Below are positions 45,218 to 53,398 of a stretch of 64,000 nucleotides of DNA, in pieces. The stretch is from contig NZ_DLHM01000003.1 of assembly GCF_002483205.1 (NCBI RefSeq), forward strand, positions 248,001 to 312,000. Direction: 5' to 3'. Within the stretch, counting starts at the first letter, position 1; every line of letters begins with the position of its first letter. Position numbers and translations under genes: made by a program. Below the pieces are notes generated by a model that worked only from the letters and a program-made list of their open reading frames with translations, was not told the origin of the DNA and ran no database searches. This stretch comes from Flavihumibacter sp. UBA7668 (GTDB taxonomy: Bacteria; Bacteroidota; Bacteroidia; Chitinophagales; Chitinophagaceae).

Positions 45218-45742
45218 TTAATTTGACAAAAGTTTCAGAAACTCTTTTGAATCATAGTTGGCACCTCCGGAAATATGTTTAACAAGTTCTCCTTTTTCAT
45301 TAAAAATAAAGGTAGCCGGAATCCCTTCCACATTAAAAAGGGAAGGCAGGGCTGCACCCGGATAATAAACCGGAAATGTAAATCCGGTTTTATTTATAAA
45401 TTGCAATGAGGTGGTAAAATCATTATCCAATGCCAGTAATACGAATTGCACATTCTGACTCGCAGTTTTTTCATATAATTTTTGGATAGAAGGCATTTCA
45501 GCTCTGCAAGGCGGGCACCAGCTGGCCCACAAATTCACGAAAACTTTTTTGCCTTTAAACGATTCGAGGGAAACCTGTTTACCATTAACATCCAGTAAAA
45601 TAAAATTCGGAAGAGCTGATGTTGAACCTCCTGTAATTTTCGAATACTCTTCCTCCTTATCACTGGATATAACTCCTGATGAACAGCCGGCAACAGCAAC
45701 TAAAAGCACTGCAATAATTAATGGTATTTTTATTTTAAACAT
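45218..45742 (-). CDS. TlpA-family thiol-disulfide reductase lipoprotein
   Basis: The 174-residue product has a lipobox VAVAGC (Cys20) and a thioredoxin fold with WASWCPPCRAEMPS (Cys76 and Cys79). FPVYYPGAALPSLFNVEGIPATFIF carries the cis-proline region. It reduces disulfides in the periplasm. It is the last gene of a four-gene minus-strand operon with DsrE-like, DoxX and Cys-rich small proteins. Confidence 0.95.
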   Translation of the reverse strand: MFKIKIPLIIAVLLVAVAGCSSGVISSDKEEEYSKITGGSTSALPNFILLDVNGKQVSLESFKGKKVFVNLWASWCPPCRAEMPSIQKLYEKTASQNVQFVLLALDNDFTTSLQFINKTGFTFPVYYPGAALPSLFNVEGIPATFIFNEKGELVKHISGGANYDSKEFLKLLSN

Positions 45743-45753
45743 CTTTATTTTTT

Positions 45754-46176
45754 TTAAAGTTGAACAGATAAATATCCGGCCTTTTGCAATTCAAGCAGTT
45801 TAATCAGACCGTTTTCAGTATATAACACAGAGGCAGGCAACGATTCTTTTGGAATGTTGAATTTTTCCAGTGAAAGGCCACAGGCATATACATCCGTTTC
45901 AAGTTGACCGGCCTGCTCCAGTCTTTTGCTAATTTTAAGATCCTGTCCATTCAACTCCCTAACCAGTTCACCACAAAGGATAATAACCGTATGAGATGCA
46001 TGAATGGTTGAAGTATTCGATTTTTTAAATGACTCAATTGTTTTAATAACCTGAAAAAAATGTTCTTTTTGCTTTACAAGAAATACCAATTGATCTCCCT
46101 GTTGTTTTACCTGAGAAAAAACAGTTCCTGTAAGGAAGAGAAAAAAGGCAATTAGGGTCGTTTTATGTAGTTTCAT
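45754..46176 (-). CDS. exported DsrE-like protein
   Basis: The 140-residue product has a signal peptide (LIAFFLFLTGTVFSQ) and an alpha/beta domain in which VIILCGELV and TDVYACGLSLEKFNI carry cysteines in the places used by DsrE/TusD sulfur carriers. It overlaps the DoxX gene by 14 nt. A periplasmic persulfide-handling role next to TlpA and DoxX is plausible but inferred. Confidence 0.7.
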   Translation of the reverse strand: MKLHKTTLIAFFLFLTGTVFSQVKQQGDQLVFLVKQKEHFFQVIKTIESFKKSNTSTIHASHTVIILCGELVRELNGQDLKISKRLEQAGQLETDVYACGLSLEKFNIPKESLPASVLYTENGLIKLLELQKAGYLSVQL

Positions 46177-46540
46177 CTTTTTTTGAATTGATTAATAAAA
46201 TCAGGCTGCCGGCAATAGCCACATTTTTAAAAAAAGGGCCGAGGTCTTGCAAATTCTCCAATTGAACAGACAGGGTGATGGAAATCAGGACCAGCAACAA
46301 AGTCAGTGCAGCCCATTTCACCTGTCGATTTAAAATCAACAATATGGCTGCTGCAAGCATTACAACTCCGGATATTAAGAGTACTATTTCAAAAAGTCCG
46401 TGATACGGCAGCCATTTATAAAGAGTGGATTTTGAAAGCCGGATCAACATCTTATCCGGACTTAAAACATGGCCCAAACCTGCATAAACGAATATCAGGC
46501 TGGTTAATATCCTGAATAAGGAAAAATATTTTCCAGACAT
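46163..46540 (-). CDS. DoxX family membrane protein
   Basis: The 125-residue product has four hydrophobic segments (about 10-28, 46-65, 71-90, 105-118). ILTSLIFVYAGLGHVLSPDKML matches the DoxX start and FFKNVAIAGSLILLI its end. DoxX proteins act near quinones and thiol/sulfur redox partners. It is encoded between the small Cys-containing protein and the DsrE-like protein. Confidence 0.88.
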   Translation of the reverse strand: MSGKYFSLFRILTSLIFVYAGLGHVLSPDKMLIRLSKSTLYKWLPYHGLFEIVLLISGVVMLAAAILLILNRQVKWAALTLLLVLISITLSVQLENLQDLGPFFKNVAIAGSLILLINSKKDETT

Positions 46541-46572
46541 ACAATTTATTTAGTTAATTAATAAGAGGATAA

Positions 46573-46875
46573 TTAACTATAGTCCGGGGGATCGAAAATA
46601 GAATTGGAAAAATCCCTGCAGGTAAAATAATTATTTAAGGGGTTAGGATATTCAGTAGAATACTGCTTAACAATATCGGTATAAGCTTTAGGCTGATCTG
46701 GAACCGCCATTACAAAACTACAGGTTGAACTAACAATCTCCTGGTGCTCCTGGATTATTGATTTTTGGTTCGGACAATGGCGAACAGGTTCAAGCAGTAA
46801 ACAAGTACCAATTACAATAAAAATCAAAGCGAGCGCGTGACGAATCAACATTTCGCTAAAGTACAGCCTCCTCAT
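46573..46875 (-). CDS. small exported cysteine-containing protein of unknown function
   Basis: The 100-residue product (an ATG at 46851 is an alternative start) has one membrane segment (LALIFIVIGTCLLLE) and then a periplasmic part with cysteines at VRHCPNQ, SSTCSFV and YFTCRDF. The family is not recognised. It is the first gene of the tlpA operon, so a thiol-redox partner role is possible. Confidence 0.6.
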   Translation of the reverse strand: MRRLYFSEMLIRHALALIFIVIGTCLLLEPVRHCPNQKSIIQEHQEIVSSTCSFVMAVPDQPKAYTDIVKQYSTEYPNPLNNYFTCRDFSNSIFDPPDYS

Positions 46876-47010
46876 TAGGCGAATGTGATAGTAGTCACAC
46901 TAAATATCTCTTCACAACTGTTTAACAATGGTTAAACCGGTATATTTCATTAAAGATTGGTATTATCAATGTATGACCAAATCAAAAACGAATTATTAGG
47001 CTTCCGTTAA

Positions 47011-47048
47011 TTTAGTATTACTAAACTTTTATTTAGTATTTATTACTA
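47011..47048. promoter_or_regulatory. two tandem palindromes upstream of phospholipase C
   Basis: TTTAGTATTACTAAA (47011-47025) is a perfect 15-bp palindrome. TAGTATTTATTACTA (47034-47048) is a related inverted repeat (TAGTA-N5-TACTA) 23 nt further on. Both lie 40-77 nt before the ATG at 47088, in a 212-nt gap otherwise without frames. They look like a double operator for a dimeric regulator, differing from the GTCTA boxes. Confidence 0.5.
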
Positions 47049-47087
47049 GATTTAGGATGCATTTTCCCACTTTATGATAATTTAGAT

Positions 47088-49604
47088 ATGGATAACAGAC
47101 GTGAATTCCTGCGTAAAGCAGCCCTTTTGACCGGAACAGCCGGTATTGCCAACAGCCTGCCGGCTTCGATTCAAAAAGCATTTGCCATAAATCCGGCTGC
47201 CGGCAGCACCTATCTGGATGCCGAACACGTAGTATTCCTGATGCAGGAAAATCGCTCCTTTGACCATTGTTATGGTGCTTTGCAGGGCGTGCGGGGATTC
47301 AATGATCCAAGGGCCATATCGCTCCCGAACAAAAACAAGGTATGGGCGCAGTCAGATGCCAAAGGAAACACCTATGCGCCTTTTCGTCACGACCTTAAAG
47401 ACAGTAAAATAACCTGGCTGGGTTCTCTTCCGCATGGCTGGAATGATATGACTGCAGCTCGTAATGAAGGCCATTACGACAATTGGCTGGAAGCCAAAAA
47501 ACCAGGCAGAAAAGAATGCGAAGGAATGCCGCTGACCATGGGATATTTTGATCGTAGGGATATTCCTTTTTATTATGCATTGGCAGATGCTTTCACTGTT
47601 TGTGATCAGCATTTCTGTTCATCGCTAACCGGCACAACGCCCAACCGACTTCATTTCTGGACCGGCACCATTCGCGAAAAACACGATGAAAACGTGGTGG
47701 CCAATGTGTACAATTCCGATGTGGATTATGGAAAAGAAGCTTCCTGGAAAACTTTTCCGGAGTACCTGGAAGACAACCAGGTTTCCTGGAAAATTTATCA
47801 GAATGAAGTGAGTATGGAATCCGGATTTGAAGGCGAAGAAGACGACTGGCTGGGCAATTTTACAGACAATCCAATAGAATGGTTTAAGCAGTATAAAATC
47901 CGGTATGCTTACGGGCATCGGCAGTTTCTGCCAAAAGCAGTGCAGATCCTGCCGGGGAAAATTAAAGCGCTGCAGGATAAAATCGCTGCATTGCCGGCGG
48001 GTGACCCTGCCCTTCCCCGGTTGAAACGGCAACTGGAAGGATTGGAAAAAGGATATGCCTATGCGCAGCAGGCTGTTAAAGAATATACGCAGGAAAATTT
48101 TGATCGGCTTAGTCAGCGTGAAAAAAACCTGCACGAAAAAGCCTTCAGCGATAACCGTAATGACCCGGATTATCGGAGTCTGGAAACTATTACCTATGAG
48201 GATGGCGGCAACACCCGAACTATGAAACTTCCCAAAGGAGATGTATTACATCAGTTTAGGCAGGATGTAAAAAATGGCCAATTGCCAACCGTTTCATGGG
48301 TAGTTGCTCCTTCCAATTTCTCTGACCATCCCGGATCTCCCTGGTATGGTGCCTGGTACCTGAGTGAAGTGATGGATATTCTGACACAGAATCCGGAAGT
48401 ATGGAAAAAAACCATCTTCATTTTGAACTATGATGAGAATGATGGCTATTTTGATCATGTACCGCCCTTTGTTCCGCCGAATCCGTATAAGCCCAATTCC
48501 GGCAAGGTTTCTGCCGGCATTGATTGCAAGGAAGAATACGTAAGCAAAACGCAGGACTGGATGAAAAATGACCCTTCGAAAGCCAACCACCTGGAAGGGC
48601 CGATTGGCCTCGGTTACAGGGTGCCCCTGGTTATAGCATCACCCTGGACGCGCGGAGGCTGGGTGAATTCAGAAGTCTGCGACCTTACTTCACCCATTCA
48701 GTTTTTGGAACATTTTTTATCACATAAAACAGGAAAGAAAATTTATTCCGAGGAGGTAACTGCCTTTCGCCGGACAATCTGCGGTAATTTGACGTCTGTT
48801 TTCAGACCTTATAATGGAGAAAAACTGGAAGCCCCTCAACCGGTAGATCGAATACCATTTTTGGAGAGCATCCACAAAGCGCAGTTTAAAGAAATGCCAA
48901 CAGGATTTAAGAAACTGGGGGCGGCTGAGCTGGCGGAATTGAATAAGGATCCGATGAAATCTCCACTGGTACCGAATCAGGAGAAAGGTACACGTCCGGC
49001 CACTGCGATTCCTTATCAGCTCTATGTTAATGGTAAAGTATCAAAGGATCGTTTTGAATTGGAATTTCAGAATCGCAAGGATCAGTTTGGTGATAAAACA
49101 ACCGGTGCCGGTTTTATTGTTTATCATCCATTAACAGGGGAAGCTCCGAGGAATTATGTTGTAAGTGCAGGCGATAAACTTACAGATGAATGGCCATTGG
49201 CATCATCAGGATCCTATCATCTATGCGTACATGGAGCCAATGGATTTTTCCGGGAATTTAAAGGCACAGGATCAGATCCGGCCATAGAAGCGTTATTGGC
49301 ATATGAAGAAAGTAAGGGTAGTAAAAAGTTGAGTGGCAATGTGGTGCTCATGCTTCGCAATGGTTCTGCCAAATCTCAGGTAATTGAAATCAGTGACCCA
49401 TCTTATAAGGGGGCAACCATAACAAAAACCCTGGCAGCAGGCAAATCGCTGAGTGTACCGGTTGATTTGAGTAAAAATCATAACTGGTATGATCTGATTG
49501 TACGGATCAAAGGGAATGCTTCATTTGAACAACGATTTGCGGGACATGTGGAAAACGGGCAACCAAGTATAACAGACCCGTTGATGGGTGGTGTTATCGC
49601 TTAA
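47088..49604 (+). CDS. plc: phosphocholine-type phospholipase C, Tat-exported
   Basis: The 838-residue product begins DNRREFLRKAALLTG, a Tat signal. The alkaline-phosphatase-like catalytic domain spans about 40-590 (HVVFLMQENRSFDHCYG, CDQHFCSSLTGTTPNR, VAPSNFSDHPGSP, NYDENDGYFDHVPPFVPP). Two C-terminal DUF756 domains lie at about 640-730 and 745-830. It cleaves phosphatidylcholine and sphingomyelin and may serve phosphate scavenging. Its 3' end overlaps the convergent AraC gene by 11 nt. Confidence 0.96.
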   Translation: MDNRREFLRKAALLTGTAGIANSLPASIQKAFAINPAAGSTYLDAEHVVFLMQENRSFDHCYGALQGVRGFNDPRAISLPNKNKVWAQSDAKGNTYAPFRHDLKDSKITWLGSLPHGWNDMTAARNEGHYDNWLEAKKPGRKECEGMPLTMGYFDRRDIPFYYALADAFTVCDQHFCSSLTGTTPNRLHFWTGTIREKHDENVVANVYNSDVDYGKEASWKTFPEYLEDNQVSWKIYQNEVSMESGFEGEEDDWLGNFTDNPIEWFKQYKIRYAYGHRQFLPKAVQILPGKIKALQDKIAALPAGDPALPRLKRQLEGLEKGYAYAQQAVKEYTQENFDRLSQREKNLHEKAFSDNRNDPDYRSLETITYEDGGNTRTMKLPKGDVLHQFRQDVKNGQLPTVSWVVAPSNFSDHPGSPWYGAWYLSEVMDILTQNPEVWKKTIFILNYDENDGYFDHVPPFVPPNPYKPNSGKVSAGIDCKEEYVSKTQDWMKNDPSKANHLEGPIGLGYRVPLVIASPWTRGGWVNSEVCDLTSPIQFLEHFLSHKTGKKIYSEEVTAFRRTICGNLTSVFRPYNGEKLEAPQPVDRIPFLESIHKAQFKEMPTGFKKLGAAELAELNKDPMKSPLVPNQEKGTRPATAIPYQLYVNGKVSKDRFELEFQNRKDQFGDKTTGAGFIVYHPLTGEAPRNYVVSAGDKLTDEWPLASSGSYHLCVHGANGFFREFKGTGSDPAIEALLAYEESKGSKKLSGNVVLMLRNGSAKSQVIEISDPSYKGATITKTLAAGKSLSVPVDLSKNHNWYDLIVRIKGNASFEQRFAGHVENGQPSITDPLMGGVIA

Positions 49605-50352
49605 ATTTTTCAGGCGTATCTCCTGTATACTGTTTAAAATCTTTAATAAAATGAGCCTGATCGAAAAAATTATGCTCATAACAGATTTCCGTGAGTGATT
49701 TCGAATTACCTAAACTATCCAGGACGGCATTAAATCGAATTATTGAGGCAAACTTTTTTGGTGTTGTTCCAACCAATTTCCGGAATCGCTTTTCGAAAGG
49801 GCTTTGACTGATGAACAGCCGTTCATTCAATTCTTTGATACGAATAGCACCTTTCTGTTGATAGATTAAACGGACGGCTTCCACTATAAGTTTATCTGTC
49901 TGGATATTTTTGAGATGCCTTAATAAAAACTGTTCCACCAGTTTGATTCGTTGTTTATCCGTTGTGGCTTCTGCCAGTTTTTCTTCTACTTCCGACACAG
50001 CTGATTTATCAAAAATAGTTTCGAGTGAAACACTTAAATTAAAGAGTTCGTTGGCAGGTACGGTTGAAAATTGAGCAAAGCCGATTTCGGTGAAATAGAC
50101 CAGAATGGTTCCGATACCGGCCGTATTTTTGAAGGTTTTGACAGTATCGGCAAGGCCGGTAATGCCGGCAGCGGAAAGATTGGTTGCAATTTTGTTTTGG
50201 ATGGTTTTAAGCCTGCCTTTATACTGAAATCCGATTACGAGTCCGGCTACCGGAAATATTTTATACTCAGATTCCAATTCATTCTCCGACACTACAAAGT
50301 AGTGGATAAAAGGCCGCAGCCGCTCCGTTGGAAAATGTTTTTCAAATTTCAT
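49594..50352 (-). CDS. AraC-family transcriptional regulator (DUF6597-type N-terminus)
   Basis: The ATG at 50352 gives a 252-residue protein with an N-terminal sensing region (about 1-130) and a C-terminal AraC HTH (about 155-250) with IRIKELNERLFISQSPFEKRF and LTEICYEHNFFDQAHFIKDF. Longer reading to 50484 only adds a Val/Ala/Pro-rich shadow of the Cys/Gly tail of the next gene and is rejected. The start is one base from the end of the TIGR04222 gene, suggesting coupling. Confidence 0.92.
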   Translation of the reverse strand: MKFEKHFPTERLRPFIHYFVVSENELESEYKIFPVAGLVIGFQYKGRLKTIQNKIATNLSAAGITGLADTVKTFKNTAGIGTILVYFTEIGFAQFSTVPANELFNLSVSLETIFDKSAVSEVEEKLAEATTDKQRIKLVEQFLLRHLKNIQTDKLIVEAVRLIYQQKGAIRIKELNERLFISQSPFEKRFRKLVGTTPKKFASIIRFNAVLDSLGNSKSLTEICYEHNFFDQAHFIKDFKQYTGDTPEKFKR

Positions 50353-50353
50353 A

Positions 50354-51712
50354 TTAATCACCTCCGCAACCACCACAGCCACCGCAGGAACTGCCACAAC
50401 TACTTCCGCAGGAACTGCCGCAACCTGCACCGTCCGATGAGTTTTTATTGGTATACTCAACGATTGGGATAAAGCTTGAAACAAGAACAGACGGACCTAT
50501 TATAAAATAAGCCCAATCACTTTCTTTGCTTAGATTTCTTGAAGGTAAAATTTCTTCCACATACAGGATTGGAATTATATGGAAACTGGCTTGATTGGTT
50601 AGCCGGTTTAAAAATAAAGCCCCAACTGCAATCACAAGAAAGGTTGCAAGAATAATTAAAAACACAGGTCTTCCGGCTTCCAATCCGGTTAATACCCTGG
50701 TTAGGCCAACTAATATCAATATTAGTATAAGAGCCAGATTGATGGAAAACAGACTCCCAAACTTCTTGGATTTTATAAGGTATTTCCTGAATGCATCCAT
50801 AGTTCCGGAAATATGAGAAAACAGGGGTTTATTAAGTAATTGCTGCAACAGACTGGGATAATAGACCCTGCCTAAATTACTCAATAGGGAGGTTATTTGC
50901 AATTGATGACTATTCTCGGTTTTATTTAAATCGGCAAGTTCAATCGTATAATCGGAATTGATCTTGATAATTTCCTTTTTAACCAATTCATTCATATATC
51001 CATTAATTACATCTTTCAGGTTTTGGGTTCTTAAATACAATACTTCATTCGGACTCAAATCAAACAAAAAAGAATTTTTATCAGCCAGCTCAATAATTTG
51101 TCTGAGTTTTTTTCGATTATAAAAATCGAGGAGAAAAAAGCAAACAATGCATGTTAATCCAAAACCCAATAAAAAGTAAGGGTTTTGAATGGAAGCATAA
51201 ACTGGTTGAAGTAAATAAAAGAATGGAATGGCTAATAATACGAGTAGTCCAATTCCCATTAATATCACCGATCGGATCTTGAATTTGGCTTTAGGCAAAC
51301 GGAGGCTGTCAAACATTTCGGAACAATTCCAGATATCAGGTGGCTGTGTTCCAAAATTGGCAGTATATAAGCGTGCTGTTCTTTCCTTCGCTTGTTTAAA
51401 TCGTTCCCGCTCTTCTCTATTGTGCGTGGATGGCAGGTGTTGTACCTGCTTACCAATCAGTTCAGCAAATTCCTGGTAAGACTTTGAAAATATCAGGTGT
51501 TGGTGCCAAACCACATCAATAATTTCAGAAGGAGAAACCATCCCCTCTGCAATTGCCGCCAGATACATGAATTTCTTGTATTCCAGGATAGCTTTTTCAG
51601 CAAATGCCTGAGTCCATTTATTCTCCATTTTCAAACGGGTGCTAAACCCATATTCACTGGGCGGAAAATCAAAATCGAAAGCGAGTATTTTATTCCAGAG
51701 GATTTCGTTCAT
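50354..51712 (-). CDS. DUF1399 (glycine-rich-domain-like) / TIGR04222 membrane protein
   Basis: The 452-residue product has an N-terminal part (about 20-110) with EIIDVVWHQHLIFSKSYQEF, matching the DUF1399 helical domain of glycine-rich-domain proteins. The rest is the TIGR04222 membrane architecture with hydrophobic segments near 158-175, 185-203, 330-348 and 358-378. It ends in a repeated Cys/Gly/Ser tail (AGCGSSCGSSCGSSCGGCGG). TIGR04222 proteins commonly have such tails, whose role is not known. It is followed by the AraC gene one base later. Confidence 0.88.
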   Translation of the reverse strand: MNEILWNKILAFDFDFPPSEYGFSTRLKMENKWTQAFAEKAILEYKKFMYLAAIAEGMVSPSEIIDVVWHQHLIFSKSYQEFAELIGKQVQHLPSTHNREERERFKQAKERTARLYTANFGTQPPDIWNCSEMFDSLRLPKAKFKIRSVILMGIGLLVLLAIPFFYLLQPVYASIQNPYFLLGFGLTCIVCFFLLDFYNRKKLRQIIELADKNSFLFDLSPNEVLYLRTQNLKDVINGYMNELVKKEIIKINSDYTIELADLNKTENSHQLQITSLLSNLGRVYYPSLLQQLLNKPLFSHISGTMDAFRKYLIKSKKFGSLFSINLALILILILVGLTRVLTGLEAGRPVFLIILATFLVIAVGALFLNRLTNQASFHIIPILYVEEILPSRNLSKESDWAYFIIGPSVLVSSFIPIVEYTNKNSSDGAGCGSSCGSSCGSSCGGCGGCGGD

Positions 51713-51877
51713 AGATACTATTAGTTACCTAATCTAGACAATTATTTATCTTTTTAAGGATTCTTTACGGTCTTTTATGGTTGAAATGTCCGATGAACAT
51801 CTATATAAGTCAATGAATGAATATAATGGAAATGAAAAAGTACATTTAGGTTAAAAAACGAAAGTAAAAATACCCAT

Positions 51878-52615
51878 ATGGAATGGCTGATCGTAATTTG
51901 TTGTTTACTTTTTCTTACTGCAGCATTTTTTGCATTTCAATATGTTGCTGAAATGAAGAAAAATCAGGAATTTTCAGAACGTCTGACGAATTTAACCCGG
52001 GAAGTTAAAACTGCGGAACTGGAACGGATCAGCTTTAAGTTAAACCCTCACTTATTTAGGAACACATTGAATTCTATTCAGTCGCATGCCTATCAAACCT
52101 ACCATGCATTGGATAAACTGTCAGAGGTGTTGGATTACATTTTATATGAAAGTGATAAAACAAGAATATCAATAAAAGAAGAAATTGATTTCATTTTAAA
52201 CTTCGTAGAAATCAATCGGTTAAAAGTGAGTCCGTTGTTTGATATCCGCATTAAAAATTCCATTTCGCCAAATAATGAATATTATTCCCAACAGCTTCTA
52301 ACTCCTCTTATTACCGTTAACCTGGTAGAGAATGCATTTAAACATGCGGATTTGCAAAGTCCCGACGCATTTATCTCCATTCATTTTGAAATTAAAAACG
52401 ATCAGTTTTGTCTCACCATTTCAAATAAAATCAGTGATGGACAAGCGGTAACCAAACAAAAGGGGGGATTTGGCAAAAACAGCCTGGAAACCCGATTGCA
52501 GGCATTACATGCCGGAAATTTCACCCTCAAACAATTTGTAGAAAATCAGGTTTATATTGCACAATTGAAAATCAACCTTCTTGACAATACCATTGAAATG
52601 CCTTCTGCTGGATGA
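51878..52615 (+). CDS. LytS-type sensor histidine kinase (short form)
   Basis: The 245-residue product has one N-terminal membrane helix (about 3-22), a coiled region, and then the His_kinase box FKLNPHLFRNTLNSIQ with His58. A HATPase domain follows with LVENAFKHA and GGFGKNSLETRL. The usual form is NPHFLFNxLN; this has LFRN instead. A sensory domain is absent, so the signal must come through the helix or partners. It overlaps the response regulator by 35 nt. Confidence 0.92.
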   Translation: MEWLIVICCLLFLTAAFFAFQYVAEMKKNQEFSERLTNLTREVKTAELERISFKLNPHLFRNTLNSIQSHAYQTYHALDKLSEVLDYILYESDKTRISIKEEIDFILNFVEINRLKVSPLFDIRIKNSISPNNEYYSQQLLTPLITVNLVENAFKHADLQSPDAFISIHFEIKNDQFCLTISNKISDGQAVTKQKGGFGKNSLETRLQALHAGNFTLKQFVENQVYIAQLKINLLDNTIEMPSAG

Positions 52616-53294
52616 CGAACTACCCGGACTTGCCTACTTACGCATGTTATGTGAACAAATGCAAGGAGTGGAAGTTGTACGGGTTTTTAATGATCCCTTG
52701 CGGTTGCTTGAAGAAATCAACCAGTTAACATTCGACTGCTGTATACTGGACATTGAAATGCCTCAGATGAATGGATTACAACTGGCTCAGCTCCTGGAAG
52801 GAAAAGAAATCATATTCACTACTGCATACAGGGAATATGCACCAGAAGCGTTTGACCTGAATGCGGTAGACTATGTTCAAAAACCCATCCAGCGAGATCG
52901 TCTTGAAAAAGCATTGCAACGTGCGCGTGAACGGATTAATAGAAAAATGGAAAAAGAGTTTATAGTATTTAATACTGACCAGGGCAAAGCGAATATCAGC
53001 CCAAATGAAATTGTTTGTATCACGGCTGGTGAAATTGATCGCCGGGATAAGCAATTATTCCTGAATAACAGCGAAACAATCGTTCTTAAAAATATTAGTT
53101 TTCAGGAACTCTTAAAAAAATTACCTGCAAATCAGTTCTGCAGAATTAGCAAAAGCGCCATAATTGCCATTCAACGTGTTCGGATTTTTACACAGGAGTT
53201 GGTGGAACTTAGCCATGAAGATCCGGCAAAAAGAATCCGATTAAGTATTGGAGATCCTTTCAGAATGGATTTTTTCCGACTTATGAATCGTTGA
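52581..53294 (+). CDS. LytTR-family response regulator
   Basis: The 237-residue product has a receiver domain (about 5-115) with DDE at 11-13, the phosphoacceptor Asp57 in CILDIEMPQMNG and the late lysine in YVQKP. A LytTR DNA-binding domain spans about 135-235 (NEIVCITAGEIDRRDKQLF, FCRISKSAIIAIQRV). No ATG precedes the receiver; TTG at 52581 or 52593 must start it, inside the kinase gene, which suggests translational coupling. Confidence 0.92.
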   Translation: MTIPLKCLLLDDELPGLAYLRMLCEQMQGVEVVRVFNDPLRLLEEINQLTFDCCILDIEMPQMNGLQLAQLLEGKEIIFTTAYREYAPEAFDLNAVDYVQKPIQRDRLEKALQRARERINRKMEKEFIVFNTDQGKANISPNEIVCITAGEIDRRDKQLFLNNSETIVLKNISFQELLKKLPANQFCRISKSAIIAIQRVRIFTQELVELSHEDPAKRIRLSIGDPFRMDFFRLMNR

Positions 53295-53398
53295 TTCAGT
53301 CCAAAATTTACCCCTTTCAGTACAAATTCCCGTTCCTTTACATACAGCACATACTACTGAACTAGCTCGTTTTTTACATTTGCTGCAAAGTGAATCGA

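Noticed and set aside
50353..50484. Extension of the AraC protein with a Val/Ala/Pro-rich leader
   Set aside because: It is the out-of-frame shadow of the Cys/Gly tail of the TIGR04222 gene on the same strand.
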